Shown: positions 51,794 through 61,337, counted from the first letter of the stretch. The stretch: 64,000 bases of DNA from Lacrimispora sphenoides (GCF_900105215.1 NZ_FOIP01000002.1:1364001-1428000); one strand, 5' to 3'. The notes: generated by a model not told the origin, from the sequence alone. Translations and numbers: made by a program.

Positions 51794-53020
51794 ATGTCAC
51801 AAGTATTAGATAATTTTTTAAAGTATATATCCTTTGACACGCAGTCTAAGGAGGATATGGAGGCAGTTCCAAGTACAGAAAAGCAGCGGGTATTAGCCAG
51901 AGAACTGGCGGCCCAGCTTCAGGCCATGAAGGCAGAGCATGTGATGGTGGATGAGCATAGCTACGTTTATGCTACCATACCTGCCACCATGGAAAAGCCT
52001 GTTCCGGTGCTTGGTTTTATTGCCCATATGGATACCGCGCCTGCATATTCCGGGACGGGAGTGAAGCCGCAGATCGTGAAAAATTATGACGGCAGTGATA
52101 TTTTGATGAATAAAGAAACCGGACTGATCATGAAAGCAAGCGATTTTCCGGATCTATTAAAGTACAAGGGACAGGATATCATTACAACGGACGGAACCAC
52201 CCTGTTGGGCGCGGATGACAAAGCCGGAGTTGCCGAGATCATGGCTATGGCGGAGTATCTTTTATCCCATCCGGAGATTCCCCATGGAACCATCCGCATT
52301 GGCTTTACACCGGATGAAGAGGTTGGAAGAGGCGCAGATTTCTTTGATGTAAAGGGCTTTGGCGCAGATGTAGCTTATACCGTAGACGGCGGTGGCTTAG
52401 GAGAGCTGGAGTATGAGAATTTCAATGCAGCTTCCGCAAAGGTCCGGGTGCACGGCTCCAGCATCCATCCAGGATCTTCCAAGGGAAGAATGAGAAATGC
52501 CCTGCTTATGGCTATGGAGTTCCACAGCATGCTTCCAGCTGCTGAAAATCCTATGTATACGGAAGGATATGAGGGATTTTTCCATTTGGATTCTATGAGC
52601 GGAACGGTGGAAGAAGCCCGCATGGATTATATTATCCGGGATCACAGCAAAGAAAGATTTGAAGAGAAAAAGATATTTATAGAGAGGGTGGCGGAATATC
52701 TCAACAGCCGCTATTATGCAGGGACCGTGGAACTTACTTTAAAGGACAGTTACTATAACATGAAGGAAAAGATCCAGCCTCACATGTACCTGATCGATAT
52801 AGCAAAGACTTCCATGGAGGAAATCGGAATAGAACCCCTGGTAACCCCCATCCGCGGAGGTACGGACGGGGCCCGTTTGTCTTATGAAGGGCTTCCTTGT
52901 CCAAACCTGTGCACCGGAGGCTATAACTACCATGGAAAGTTTGAGTTCATTCCGGTTCAGTCCATGGAGAAAGTGGTAGAGCTGCTTCTTAAAATCGTAG
53001 AGAAGTTTGCAGAAAGATAA
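51794..53020 (+). CDS. pepT: Peptidase T
   Basis: A 408-residue M20 tripeptide aminopeptidase. The zinc site is complete: [13 protein letters not shown] (His, then Asp after one residue), [14 protein letters not shown] and [14 protein letters not shown], with the C-terminal [14 protein letters not shown] and [13 protein letters not shown]. It releases N-terminal residues from tripeptides in the cytoplasm. ATG 51794 is 9 nt after AGAGG; the TTG 51788 start is less likely. Length is standard. Confidence 0.95.
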   Translation: MSQVLDNFLKYISFDTQSKEDMEAVPSTEKQRVLARELAAQLQAMKAEHVMVDEHSYVYATIPATMEKPVPVLGFIAHMDTAPAYSGTGVKPQIVKNYDGSDILMNKETGLIMKASDFPDLLKYKGQDIITTDGTTLLGADDKAGVAEIMAMAEYLLSHPEIPHGTIRIGFTPDEEVGRGADFFDVKGFGADVAYTVDGGGLGELEYENFNAASAKVRVHGSSIHPGSSKGRMRNALLMAMEFHSMLPAAENPMYTEGYEGFFHLDSMSGTVEEARMDYIIRDHSKERFEEKKIFIERVAEYLNSRYYAGTVELTLKDSYYNMKEKIQPHMYLIDIAKTSMEEIGIEPLVTPIRGGTDGARLSYEGLPCPNLCTGGYNYHGKFEFIPVQSMEKVVELLLKIVEKFAER

Positions 53021-53104
53021 TATGCAGAGGGAATAGTACTCTGCAATTCAGATTAAAAAAGCAGCTATTGACAAAGTAGAATTCTACTTAGGCAGGCTGG
53101 GCTA

Positions 53105-53275
53105 AATGATGATTGGTATGACTTTAAGGAAGAATGGTTTACAAGTGCATTGTTTAATGATCGAATAATTCCGTGCATTTCTGTAGAGGCTCAAGAGGTA
53201 TTTCATAGTGGGTACGAGCTCAGAGAAGTTGATAAAATTGATATGAAAAACTTAAATAGATTCGCATCAGAATAG
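53105..53275 (+). pseudogene. Decayed nucleotidyltransferase, C-terminal fragment
   Basis: A 56-codon open stretch ending at TAG 53273-53275 has no start codon or ribosome site. It reads NDDWYDFKEEWFTSALFNDR, then IIPCISVEAQEVFHSGYELR, which matches the C-terminal part of small nucleotidyltransferases of the aminoglycoside/lincosamide-like kind (the IPCIS-x-E-x-Q-x-x-FHxGYxLR motif). The upstream sequence is stopped in this frame at 53075-53077, so the catalytic domain is gone. The remainder between pepT and 53105 has only a small TGCAGAG / CTCTGCA hairpin (53023-53045). Confidence 0.6.
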
Positions 53276-53299
53276 TGCAATTATGTAAAGGGTATGCGA

Positions 53300-53342
53300 C
53301 AAACAAAAACTGTTGACTTTATAAGTCAGCAGTTTTTGTTTG
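53300..53342 (+). terminator. Long hairpin terminator after the nucleotidyltransferase fragment
   Basis: Twenty-position stem, CAAACAAAAACTGTTGACTT paired with the stretch ending GCAGTTTTTGTTTG, with one G-T pair and a 3-nt loop. The T-rich 3' arm makes it a likely (bidirectional) terminator. From 53343 to 53510 only AT-rich sequence without a gene is seen. Confidence 0.65.
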
Positions 53343-53520
53343 CAGTAATATTAAACAGAGAATGTCATTTATATATGATAAGTTATGTGGTAAAATAGTG
53401 GTATATTATGGAAGAAAGAATGAATTTATATATTTATAGGTATGGTTATTGGACAGGGAGAAAATAGCAAAGGAATGTGAGTAATTATTTAAGAAGGTTT
53501 AAATATGGCTGGAGGGATTG

Positions 53521-53976
53521 GTGAAGAAAATGTATGAAAGAATGATGGATAAAAGTGTTCAGCCTGAAATAAATGACATTGAACAGCACATCGGATTGAA
53601 CGGCAGCAAATTCTTACAGTTCTTAGAAGACGCATTAATGATACGGTATGATATAAAACGTGAGATACGTTTTCCATTTGGCAATAATTACGGTTGGGGG
53701 TACAAATACTCCCATAAAACAAAACACCTTTGCTATACTTTTTTTGAGAAAGATGCAATCACAATTACCTTACAAATAGGCGATAAAGAAGTGCAGTTGC
53801 TCAATCAGGTACTATCTACGCTTTCATCAAAAACGCAGTCCCTTTGGGAGAATCGCTATCCTTGCGGTAACAATGGCGGCTGGGTGCATGTTAGGATACT
53901 CTCGGAAGATGATTTAGATGATGCGATAAAGCTGATTGAAATAAGAAAGAAACCTCGTATTGTACAAAAAAAATAA
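53521..53976 (+). CDS. DUF3788-family protein
   Basis: A 151-residue soluble protein of the DUF3788 family, whose role is unknown. The conserved parts are MYERMMDKSVQPE, the aromatic-glycine stretch FPFGNNYGWGYKYSHKTKHL and NRYPCGNNGGWVHVRIL. The start is most likely GTG 53521 (5 nt after GGAGG); ATG 53530 is the alternative. Composition is more AT-rich than in the flanking housekeeping genes. Together with the nearby gene fragment and repeat element, it belongs to a variable accessory stretch. Confidence 0.82.
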   Translation: MKKMYERMMDKSVQPEINDIEQHIGLNGSKFLQFLEDALMIRYDIKREIRFPFGNNYGWGYKYSHKTKHLCYTFFEKDAITITLQIGDKEVQLLNQVLSTLSSKTQSLWENRYPCGNNGGWVHVRILSEDDLDDAIKLIEIRKKPRIVQKK

Positions 53977-54143
53977 AAAGTATAGATAATATAGACAATA
54001 TTTAATCAAAGCGATACCTTGCAGCTATGAGTTGGACTCTGGCTCCTCTCGTATAAGTTGTTTTGGGTGATAAAACAGATCTGGCAGTGGCAGAGATCAG
54101 TTTATCGCTTAGGCTGTAAAGATTACCAGTAAACAGGATCGTA

Positions 54144-54186
54144 TTTAACCTATCAAGTAGTGAAGCGGATTGCGAATATCCGATTG
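54144..54186. repeat. Dispersed 40-bp element, copy 1
   Basis: TTTAACC, then ATCAAGTAG (54152-54160), then GGATTGCGAATATCC (54167-54181). A nearly identical segment lies at 63909-63950. The core can form a CGGAT / ATCCG hairpin. It sits in the 262-bp gap before the lactonase gene; the rest of that gap (54002-54143) shows no convincing gene. Confidence 0.65.
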
Positions 54187-54238
54187 ATTGATATGGTTTC
54201 ATACTTTAAAAGCTAGTAGAAAGGATGGAATAAGAACT

Positions 54239-55312
54239 ATGAAACAATATTTTGTTATAGGCAGTTACACGGAACCGATTTTATTTGGAACAGGTGAGGT
54301 ATTTCAAGGAAAAGGAAAGGGAATTTCATTCTGTACGTTTGAAAATGGCAAAATAGAAATAAAAAAAGAAATTGCAGTCAAAAATCCTTCTTTCCTATGT
54401 GTAGATGAGATAAATAAAAAGATTTATGCAGTTAATGAGATGAAAGAATATTTGGGAAAGACCGGCGGCGGTATGACCCAGCTCACTTATGATGACGAAG
54501 GCAATATGAGCATAGAAGGAAGCTGGAATACTTATGGGGAAGACCCGTGTCATATTGCAATTGGGCCAAACAGACAATTTGTTGCTATAGCTAATTATTC
54601 CAGCGGCTCAGTGACTGTGTATCCAATGGATGAAAAAGGATATGTAAAAAATGATTACCAGTTATTTAAACATGAGGGCAGCAGTATTTATCAGTCACGT
54701 CAGGAAAGCCCCCACGCCCATAGTTGTATTTTTGCGCCGGATCAGGAATTGCTTTATGTTGCCGATTTGGGAATCGATAATCTTGTAGCATATCGATATG
54801 AAGGAAGCGTTGCATATTCTGAGAATAGTGCTTCGGTTCGAGTGCCTGCAGGAAGCGGCCCCAGATATGGAGAGTTCGGAAAAGATGGGAAGCATTTTTA
54901 TTTGATTAATGAAATTAGTTCACAGGTAATGCATTTTACATATGTTGCTGGCAAGATGGAATTTCAGAATGCCGTGAATACACTTCCGTCGGATTTTACT
55001 GGGAATAATACATGCTCTGATCTACATATTACTCCAAATGGAAAGTTTCTCTATGCATCGAATCGCGGACATGATAGTCTGGCATGCTATCAAATCGAAG
55101 AGGATGGAAGTCTGACATTCGTTGAAAGACAACTCTGCGGTGGAAAAACGCCTCGGAATTTTGCAATTGACCTGACTGGAAAATATATTTTAGTTGGCAA
55201 TCAAGACAGTGATACAATCACAGTATTTGAAATCAAAGAGAATGGTCATATGAGTCAGGTAAACCAAATGAATGCCGGGGCGCCAGTGTGCATCCGATTT
55301 TTCCAGCTGTAA
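54239..55312 (+). CDS. Lactonase-family beta-propeller protein (6-phosphogluconolactonase-like)
   Basis: A 357-residue protein of the YbhE/Pgl (lactonase, seven-bladed propeller) family. Blade-like repeats are seen: PSFLCVDEINKKIYAVNE, DPCHIAIGPNRQFVAIANY, SPHAHSCIFAPDQELLYVAD, CSDLHITPNGKFLYASNRG and TPRNFAIDLTGKYILVGN. The conserved HAHS and ASNRGHDS elements are present. ATG 54239 (MKQYFVIGSYTEP) is preceded by AAGGATGG; the upstream frame crosses the repeat element. Members hydrolyse 6-phosphogluconolactone or other lactones; the true substrate is uncertain. Confidence 0.87.
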   Translation: MKQYFVIGSYTEPILFGTGEVFQGKGKGISFCTFENGKIEIKKEIAVKNPSFLCVDEINKKIYAVNEMKEYLGKTGGGMTQLTYDDEGNMSIEGSWNTYGEDPCHIAIGPNRQFVAIANYSSGSVTVYPMDEKGYVKNDYQLFKHEGSSIYQSRQESPHAHSCIFAPDQELLYVADLGIDNLVAYRYEGSVAYSENSASVRVPAGSGPRYGEFGKDGKHFYLINEISSQVMHFTYVAGKMEFQNAVNTLPSDFTGNNTCSDLHITPNGKFLYASNRGHDSLACYQIEEDGSLTFVERQLCGGKTPRNFAIDLTGKYILVGNQDSDTITVFEIKENGHMSQVNQMNAGAPVCIRFFQL

Positions 55313-55371
55313 CTAGTGGAAATGATACTGGGTAATGGCAGACGTTGGTGAGTTTTATAGATAGAATTGAT

Positions 55372-55406
55372 AAAAAGGCCACTCAGTTTGACTGATGTGG
55401 CCTTTT
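55372..55406 (+). terminator. Terminator after the lactonase gene
   Basis: AAAAGGCCAC-TCAGT / ACTGA-TGTGGCCTTTT with a small loop, ending in T residues. Confidence 0.85.
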
Positions 55407-55478
55407 GCAATAAATATGAAAGTTAATTTCTAAAGCGTTAATCACGCTATGATAGTCTGACTGTTGGAAGTTATGCAG

Positions 55479-55512
55479 AGCCTGCCCCATTTTCAAAGGG
55501 GTGGGCTTTTGA
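55479..55512 (+). terminator. GC-rich hairpin with T tail upstream of the PTS locus
   Basis: AGCCTGCCCC (55479-55488) / GGGGTGGGCT (55498-55507) with one G-T pair, followed by TTT. A later GGGCTTTTTTTC stretch (from about 55545) may pair with GAGCCC after it. The interval 55407-55630 contains no gene; it may hold a leader regulator or only stacked terminators. Confidence 0.5.
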
Positions 55513-55609
55513 GGTTTTTGTCGGATGATTTCGGGCATATCAGACAGGGCTTTTTTTCATGAGCCCAATTTTGCGCAATGGAGAAATTGATAATTGTACA
55601 CAACGCTTG

Positions 55610-55638
55610 TGGCTAATGGGGTGGTCCAATGGTATAAT
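55610..55638 (+). promoter_or_regulatory. Probable promoter of the PTS operon
   Basis: TATAAT at 55633-55638 with a poor -35 (TGGCTA, 55610-55615) at the right distance. The weak -35 suits activation by the PRD regulator encoded in the locus (inference). Confidence 0.5.
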
Positions 55639-55700
55639 TTGCACATAACAAATTGCTTTGATTATTACCGGTAAATGATAAGCATTAAAGGAGGTTACAT

Positions 55701-56171
55701 TTGAAAAAGGATATGTTATTTCGGGATCTGGTTCAGCTGGATTGGGAAGCGGCGGACCAGACCGAAGTGTTTAAACGGATGGCAGACATTCTGTTTAAAA
55801 AAGGATTTGTAAAAGAAACTTATCTGGAGTCACTAAAGGTAAGAGAAGAAAGCTATCCCACAGCACTACCCATTAAGCCTTATTCGGTTGCCATTCCCCA
55901 TACAGATATCAGCCAGATCATCCGGCCGTTTATTGCTCCTATTCGGCTGAAAGAAGCTGTTGAATGGAGGGAAATGGCAAACAATGATGAAGTCCATCAA
56001 GTCAGATTTATTTTTATGCTGGGATTTTTAAAATCAGATGAACACATTGATCTGCTTCAGATATTGGTGGAGAGTTTTCAGAATGAGGAATTAATGGAGC
56101 GTTTAAACAATGCCAAAACAGCAGATGAATACTTTGAGCTGGTCTGCGGCATCAAGGGTATGGAATCGTAA
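55701..56171 (+). CDS. PTS EIIA component, galactitol/fructose type
   Basis: A 156-residue PTS_EIIA type 2 protein. The phosphorylated His is in the YSVAIPHTDISQI motif (about residue 67), and the C-terminal LQILVESFQNEELMERLNNA is typical of GatA-like proteins. The start is TTG 55701, 7 nt after AAAGGAGG. It passes phosphate from HPr to the IIB protein encoded next. It is first in an operon with IIB, IIC, a PRD regulator and sugar-phosphate enzymes. Confidence 0.92.
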   Translation: MKKDMLFRDLVQLDWEAADQTEVFKRMADILFKKGFVKETYLESLKVREESYPTALPIKPYSVAIPHTDISQIIRPFIAPIRLKEAVEWREMANNDEVHQVRFIFMLGFLKSDEHIDLLQILVESFQNEELMERLNNAKTADEYFELVCGIKGMES

Positions 56172-56204
56172 GGATCCGTATGAAATCAGAGGAGGGTTTT
56201 GACC

Positions 56205-56504
56205 ATGGGAATCAGAGTTATTGTAGCCTGCGGAAGCGGTGTAGCTACTTCACAGACAGTAGCAAGCAAGGTAAACCGTATGTTAAAGGAAAAGAAAGTG
56301 GATGCTTTGGTGGAGGCAGTGGATTTAAAGTCTGTTGACCGTTATATGGACGGCAGCGCAGCCTATATTACCATAGTTAAAAATGCCAAGGAATACCCGA
56401 TTCCTGTGATCAATGGAATCGCATTTCTCACAGGCATTGGGAAAGATCAGGAGTTTGATAAACTGTTAAAAGCAATCGCAGATTACAAAAAGAAGAATCT
56501 ATAA
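56205..56504 (+). CDS. PTS EIIB component, galactitol type
   Basis: A 99-residue PTS IIB protein with the phosphocysteine loop VACGSGVATS (Cys 9), matching the lactose/galactitol IIB fold. ATG 56205 is 8 nt after GGAGGG. Length agrees with GatB (about 95). It takes phosphate from IIA and gives it to the sugar during transport by IIC. Confidence 0.92.
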   Translation: MGIRVIVACGSGVATSQTVASKVNRMLKEKKVDALVEAVDLKSVDRYMDGSAAYITIVKNAKEYPIPVINGIAFLTGIGKDQEFDKLLKAIADYKKKNL

Positions 56505-56537
56505 AATTAGAGTTTGTAAAATAAGGAGGTAAAGAGG

Positions 56538-57899
56538 ATGCAGATATTAGCGAATACTGTAAATTTCTTTCTGGGGCTTGGGGCTGCTGTATTTGTACCG
56601 GTAATCATTATCATAGCCGGATTAATTGTTAAAATGAAAGTAAAAGACGCTGTTTCATCAGGCATTACCCTTGGTGTGGCATTTTCGGGAATGAGCATGC
56701 TGATCAACTACATGACCGGCGTGATCACACCGGCGGCAACTGCCATGCTGGAGTTTTCCGGTATTGATCTTCCCATTACCGATGGAGGCTGGACCACAAT
56801 GTCCACGATTTCCTGGTCCTGGCCTTATGCATTTTTGATGTTTCCCCTTTTAATCATAATTAATATTATCATGCTTGCCATGAACAAGACGGATACCTTT
56901 AATGCGGATCTATGGAATGTATGGGGGAAAATCTTTACGGCAGTTGCAGTATACTACATAACCGGCAATGTAATCGTAGCATTTATCGTTGCGGCAGTTC
57001 AGGTTGTTTTTGAACTGAAATCCGCTGATTTCCATCAGCACCGTATCAGTAAGCTTTCCGGAATTCCGGGAGTCACCTGTACTCATAAGATGGTTTTTCT
57101 TGCAGCACCTATGTATATTGTAGACTGTATACTCCGCAAGATTCCCGGACTTAACAAATCATTTAATGCAGAGGACTTAAAAGAAAAGCTTGGTATTTTT
57201 GCGGAAAATCATATTTTAGGTTTCCTTTTAGGGATTATATTCGGAGCTTTGGCAAGGTACGATTTAGCAGGGATATTAACTCTTGGAGTACAGTGCGCCA
57301 CTGCCCTCACTTTATTCCCGGTGATCTCGAAATACTTTATGCAGGCCTTGGAGCCGATCTCCAACGCGGTTTCGGAATTTATGCAGAGCAAATTTGCAGA
57401 CAGAGAGATGTATGTAGGTTTAGACTGGCCGTTTCTTGGCGGGGCCAATGAGATTTGGCTGGCTGTTATCTGGACCGTACCCGTGACCCTTATTATGTCC
57501 TTTATCCTTCCAGGTAATAAGATATTGCCTTTTGCCGGCATCATTAACATTGCCATTGCAGTGCCTGCATACCTGGTGTGCAGGGGAAACATCCTTCGCA
57601 TGCTGATTCAATGTACCATTTTTACACCGGTATTTTTATGGGTGGGTACTGCCTTTGCTCCCTTTATGACAGAGCTGGCAAATACCACAAAGGCTGTGGA
57701 GCTTGCGCCTGGGCAGATGATTTCCAACTCAAGCATTGACGGCCCTATATTTACGTATGCATTTTCACATGCAGTAAAGGCGCTGCAGGGAGATTTCCTT
57801 CCGCTGATTATTCTGGTTCTGTGGATCGTGTCTTTTGTACTCTATTCGAGAAGCCTGATTCAGGAAAAGAAGGAAGACCTGGCAAAGGAAAGAGCGTAA
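56538..57899 (+). CDS. PTS EIIC component, galactitol type
   Basis: A 453-residue permease of the GatC family with about ten to twelve membrane segments. Typical features include the N-terminal FLGLGAAVFVPVIIIIAGLI and the conserved DRELYVGLDWP-type motif (here DREMYVGLDWPFLGG). AAGGAGG lies before the ATG. The family transports galactitol and related pentitols or hexitols; the substrate here is unknown. It is coupled to the regulator gene, which begins 2 bp after its stop. Confidence 0.9.
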   Translation: MQILANTVNFFLGLGAAVFVPVIIIIAGLIVKMKVKDAVSSGITLGVAFSGMSMLINYMTGVITPAATAMLEFSGIDLPITDGGWTTMSTISWSWPYAFLMFPLLIIINIIMLAMNKTDTFNADLWNVWGKIFTAVAVYYITGNVIVAFIVAAVQVVFELKSADFHQHRISKLSGIPGVTCTHKMVFLAAPMYIVDCILRKIPGLNKSFNAEDLKEKLGIFAENHILGFLLGIIFGALARYDLAGILTLGVQCATALTLFPVISKYFMQALEPISNAVSEFMQSKFADREMYVGLDWPFLGGANEIWLAVIWTVPVTLIMSFILPGNKILPFAGIINIAIAVPAYLVCRGNILRMLIQCTIFTPVFLWVGTAFAPFMTELANTTKAVELAPGQMISNSSIDGPIFTYAFSHAVKALQGDFLPLIILVLWIVSFVLYSRSLIQEKKEDLAKERA

Positions 57900-57900
57900 C

Positions 57901-59943
57901 ATGAAAATCGGCCAACGAAATTGCTTGATTTTGAAAGAAATTATTAATCATAGTGCATCTGTCACGGGAAAGGCTCTGGAGGTAAAATTACATCTCTCAA
58001 GAAAACAACTGGAGTATGGGATTACTAGAATTAATGAATATCTGGAGGAACAGCAGCTGCCGATTCTGGAACGAGTAAATAACGGGAGGATTCTCATCCC
58101 AAATGAGGTTATAGAACAGCTGGATTTCACGCAGCTGGAGCAGGAGAATCAGGATGTCTGGCTTACTAAGGAAGAGCGGGGAGATATCATTCAGCTGATG
58201 CTGCTTACAAAACAGCAGGAACTGTCGCTGCAGCATTTCATTGCTGAGTTAAAGGCCAGTAAAAATACGGTGCTTTCGGATTTAAAGCGCTTAAAGGAAG
58301 AACTGCCTGATTCAGGCATTCAGCTGATATACAGCAGGGAAAAGGGTTACCAGCTGGAAGGCCGGGAATATGATTTGAGGCAGCGGCTGTTTCTGGTACT
58401 GCGAAATATTTTGTCAGGACGAGGGCAGCAGGCAGAGGTTTTTCGGATCGGAAAGATCACTCAAAAGCAGATGGAGCATATGCGGAATATGACGGAAACC
58501 ATTGAAGGGGAATTGAAAACCCGTTTTACGGACGAAATGATTGAAGTGAACCGGTGCTTTTTCACCCTGGTGTTAAGAAGGATCCGGGACGGTATGGCTT
58601 TAGATACGGTTCCGGAAACCTTCCGCCATGTGGCAGGAACAAAGGAGTATATGGTGATCAAATCCTGCCTGTCTGCCGAGGGCGTAAACAGCATCCAGGA
58701 AACCATGTATTTTACCGCCCATATCCAGAGCATGAAGATCAACACCCATTTGGAGGCTGTTGCAGGGCAGGAAGAGGTTTATCAGGCAGTGGAGGAAACC
58801 ATCCGCAATTTCGAACGGATCGCCTGCATTTGCTTTGAGAATAAAGAGAATACCTTACATTTGCTCATGAACCACAGCCTGCCTGCCCTGTACCGCATCA
58901 GATATAATTTTCATATCGGTCCGGATATTTCTGAATACGTACTTCCTGCATATCAGGAAGTACATGATATGGTGAAAAAGTCTGTGACACCTCTGGAAAA
59001 AATCATCGGAATGTCTTTTCCGGAAAGTGAACTGGTTTATATTACCCTGATTTTTATTGCCCAGACCAGCAGGGAGGATGAGGAAGAGAAAACAGACAGA
59101 CGCCCAAGGGCTGTGGTGGTATGCCAGAACGGCATTACCGTATCCCACTTTCTTCTGACCTCATTAAAGCACACCTTTCCGGAAATCGACTTTCTAAACT
59201 ATATGTCGGCGCGCCAATTCTATCAGTACGAGGAAGACTTCGACCTGGTATTTACGACAACATCCTTAAGAACATCAAAAAAACAGTTTGTGATCGAACC
59301 TTTGCTGGACAAGGAAAGAAGAAGGAAACTTCGTAAAAATGTATTCGATAGCCTGAAAAGTTCAGGGGAGATCTTTCCCCAGGTAGAGACAATCCTTCAG
59401 ATCATAAAAAAGCATACAAACGAAAGTGTGTTTCAGAAGCTGAGAATGGAAATTGATTCGTACATGGTACAGTCTGACCGGAAAGCAGGAGAAACCATAG
59501 AGAAAAGGAAACCAGACTTAAGGGAATTGCTGACAAGATCCAACATCAGGATCATTAAGGAACGCATGGGCTGGAAGGAAGCCATAGAATTTGCAGCAGT
59601 TCCCCTGCTGTATAAAAATATTATCAAGTACCAATATGTTGAAACGATTATCTCTAATATTATCGAACATCAGCAGATCATGTTAATTGCAGAGCATGTC
59701 ATGATTGCTCATGCGGGAATCGATGCAGGGGTATATGATGTGGGACTTTCCATGCTTTTGCTTCCCCAGACCATAATGGTAAATGATTACATGGAGGTAA
59801 AGGTGATTTTTGTGCTGGCAACTCCGGATTATGAGAGTCATTTGGCAGCGTTAAACCAGTTAATCAATATTTTAGAAGATGAAAAGAAGCTGGCCTCCAT
59901 GAAGGAGGCCAAGACAGCTGATAACATTTTAGAATTACTATAG
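57901..59943 (+). CDS. PRD-containing transcriptional regulator with PTS domains (MtlR/LicR type)
   Basis: A 680-residue multidomain regulator. In order: N-terminal helix-turn-helix parts (about 1-165; SRKQLEYGITRINEYLEEQ), two PRD domains (about 190-400, with conserved histidines, e.g. NHSLPALYRIRYN), an EIIB-like domain (about 405-490; VVVCQNGITVSHFLL with Cys) and an EIIA domain at the end (about 530-680; His in EHVMIAHAGIDAGV). Such proteins activate PTS operons and are controlled by phosphorylation on PRD, IIB and IIA sites. Its position next to IIC makes the local operon the likely target. Confidence 0.9.
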   Translation: MKIGQRNCLILKEIINHSASVTGKALEVKLHLSRKQLEYGITRINEYLEEQQLPILERVNNGRILIPNEVIEQLDFTQLEQENQDVWLTKEERGDIIQLMLLTKQQELSLQHFIAELKASKNTVLSDLKRLKEELPDSGIQLIYSREKGYQLEGREYDLRQRLFLVLRNILSGRGQQAEVFRIGKITQKQMEHMRNMTETIEGELKTRFTDEMIEVNRCFFTLVLRRIRDGMALDTVPETFRHVAGTKEYMVIKSCLSAEGVNSIQETMYFTAHIQSMKINTHLEAVAGQEEVYQAVEETIRNFERIACICFENKENTLHLLMNHSLPALYRIRYNFHIGPDISEYVLPAYQEVHDMVKKSVTPLEKIIGMSFPESELVYITLIFIAQTSREDEEEKTDRRPRAVVVCQNGITVSHFLLTSLKHTFPEIDFLNYMSARQFYQYEEDFDLVFTTTSLRTSKKQFVIEPLLDKERRRKLRKNVFDSLKSSGEIFPQVETILQIIKKHTNESVFQKLRMEIDSYMVQSDRKAGETIEKRKPDLRELLTRSNIRIIKERMGWKEAIEFAAVPLLYKNIIKYQYVETIISNIIEHQQIMLIAEHVMIAHAGIDAGVYDVGLSMLLLPQTIMVNDYMEVKVIFVLATPDYESHLAALNQLINILEDEKKLASMKEAKTADNILELL

Positions 59944-59977
59944 GTTGCAAAAATGAAATAGAAAAGAGGAGATTAGA

Positions 59978-60646
59978 ATGCTTGAAACATTGAAAAAAGA
60001 TGTATGTGAAATTGCAAAACGTGCTCAGAGAGATGGTTTGTGTAAGCATAAGTCTGGAAATTTCAGCGCACGGGATTTAGAAACCGGCTATGTGGTCATT
60101 ACTCCAACCAGTGTTGACCGGGACTTGCTGACTCCAAGGGATATGGTGGTCATGGATCTGGAGGCCAGGGTTATTGAAAACTTGTCCGGCTTAAGACCGA
60201 CCAGCGAATCCCTGATGCATCTTATGATCTACCGGCAGAGATCCAAAGCGGCGGCTATCGCCCATACACACTCTGCCTATGCCACTGCATTTGCCTTACT
60301 GAACAAGCCGATTCCGGCAGTTGTGTATGAAGTAGCTAATTTAGGCCTGACAAAAGCCCGTGTCCCTGTCGCCCCCTATGGACGTCCGGGAACCACCGGA
60401 CTAGCGGACAGCGTCATTGAAAGCTGCCTGGAGGCAGATTGCTTTTTGCTGGAAAAGCATGGAGCCGTTGCAGTGGATGAACGTGATGTTTATGAAGCGT
60501 TTTTAAAGGCAGCTTATATTGAAGAACTGGCAGAATTATATTATCTGGCATTGACCGCAGGCGGGGGAAAAGAGCCGGATGGTTTTGCTCAAAAGGAGCT
60601 GCAAAGGTGGGAATATCCGAGAGAGATTTCGTTTCCCAGTGTATGA
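59978..60646 (+). CDS. Class II (FucA/AraD-type) aldolase
   Basis: A 222-residue zinc-dependent aldolase/epimerase. The phosphate-binding GNFSARD and PTSVDRD are present, as are Glu in the PTSESLMHLM segment, zinc ligands in AHTHSAYA and the third His in LLEKHGAVAVD. It is related to L-fuculose-1-phosphate aldolase and L-ribulose-5-phosphate 4-epimerase; the intact zinc site and Glu favour aldolase activity giving dihydroxyacetone phosphate or dihydroxyacetone plus an aldehyde. AGAGGAG precedes the ATG. The neighbours (PTS, DhaK/L) support a sugar-phosphate route. Confidence 0.9.
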   Translation: MLETLKKDVCEIAKRAQRDGLCKHKSGNFSARDLETGYVVITPTSVDRDLLTPRDMVVMDLEARVIENLSGLRPTSESLMHLMIYRQRSKAAAIAHTHSAYATAFALLNKPIPAVVYEVANLGLTKARVPVAPYGRPGTTGLADSVIESCLEADCFLLEKHGAVAVDERDVYEAFLKAAYIEELAELYYLALTAGGGKEPDGFAQKELQRWEYPREISFPSV

Positions 60647-60663
60647 TAAGGAGGAAATAATCT

Positions 60664-61305
60664 TTGAAGCTGTATCTGATCCGGCATGGACGGCAATGTG
60701 ATAAACGATGCAATGTGGATGTGTCTCTTTCGGAAGAAGGGATCCGCCAGGCTAAGCAGGTTGGAATGCGGATGAAGGATTGGGGCATTGAGATGGTTTA
60801 TTCCAGTGACATGCTTCGGGCTAAGGAAACTGCTTACTATGCAAACCAATACTGGAATGTGCCTCATGAAATTATTCCGGAATTCCGGGAGCTGTGCTTT
60901 GGCGATATGGAAGGACTGTATGACGAAGAGATCGAAGGTAGGTTCCGTGAGTTTAAAGCAAATCAGGACGAGAGGAAGGAGGATATCCCCTATCCGGGAG
61001 GGGAATCTGCAACAGAGCTGGTACGTAGGGCAATGCCCAAGCTGATAGAAGTTACCGGACGGCATAAGAGCAGCATCGCCATTGCAACCCATGGGGTATG
61101 GATCCGCGCAGTCCTCTGCCATATTCTTGGTATGGATATGGCAAAGTGGAGGACCATGGGTGTCACATTTGAGAATGGAAGCATTACTGAGCTTCATTAC
61201 CGGAAAGAAAAAGGGAATTTTACATTGGAACGGTTTAATGATTATGCCCATTTGGAGCCATATCCGGAGCTGCTTCGCAGTGCATGGGGAGTAAAGGAAA
61301 ATTAG
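60664..61305 (+). CDS. Histidine phosphatase family protein (phosphoglycerate-mutase-like)
   Basis: A 213-residue protein of the histidine phosphatase superfamily. The catalytic RHG is in YLIRHGRQCD, followed by SEEGIRQAKQ, the SSDMLRAKETA motif and the second catalytic His in ATHGVWIRAVL. The start is TTG 60664, 8 nt after AAGGAGGA. It probably removes phosphate from a sugar phosphate made in this operon; the substrate is unknown. It is unlikely to be a glycolytic mutase, given the context. Confidence 0.88.
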   Translation: MKLYLIRHGRQCDKRCNVDVSLSEEGIRQAKQVGMRMKDWGIEMVYSSDMLRAKETAYYANQYWNVPHEIIPEFRELCFGDMEGLYDEEIEGRFREFKANQDERKEDIPYPGGESATELVRRAMPKLIEVTGRHKSSIAIATHGVWIRAVLCHILGMDMAKWRTMGVTFENGSITELHYRKEKGNFTLERFNDYAHLEPYPELLRSAWGVKEN

Positions 61306-61337
61306 GTAGATCTGAACCATAGAAAGAAAGGGATTAT

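Noticed and set aside
54002..54202. 66-residue minus-strand frame before the lactonase gene
   Set aside because: It spans the dispersed repeat, lacks a ribosome site and is matched only in part by the second repeat copy; probably not coding.
55407..55630. Riboswitch upstream of the PTS operon
   Set aside because: Only simple hairpins with T runs are seen; no conserved aptamer core was recognised.
55610..55645. Sigma-54 promoter before the PTS genes
   Set aside because: GG and GC elements near TGGTATAATTTGC are not at the -24/-12 spacing; a TATAAT box explains the region better.
60664..61305. Glycolytic phosphoglycerate mutase
   Set aside because: The RHG motif is shared by the whole superfamily, and the operon context and the length of 213 residues favour a phosphatase.
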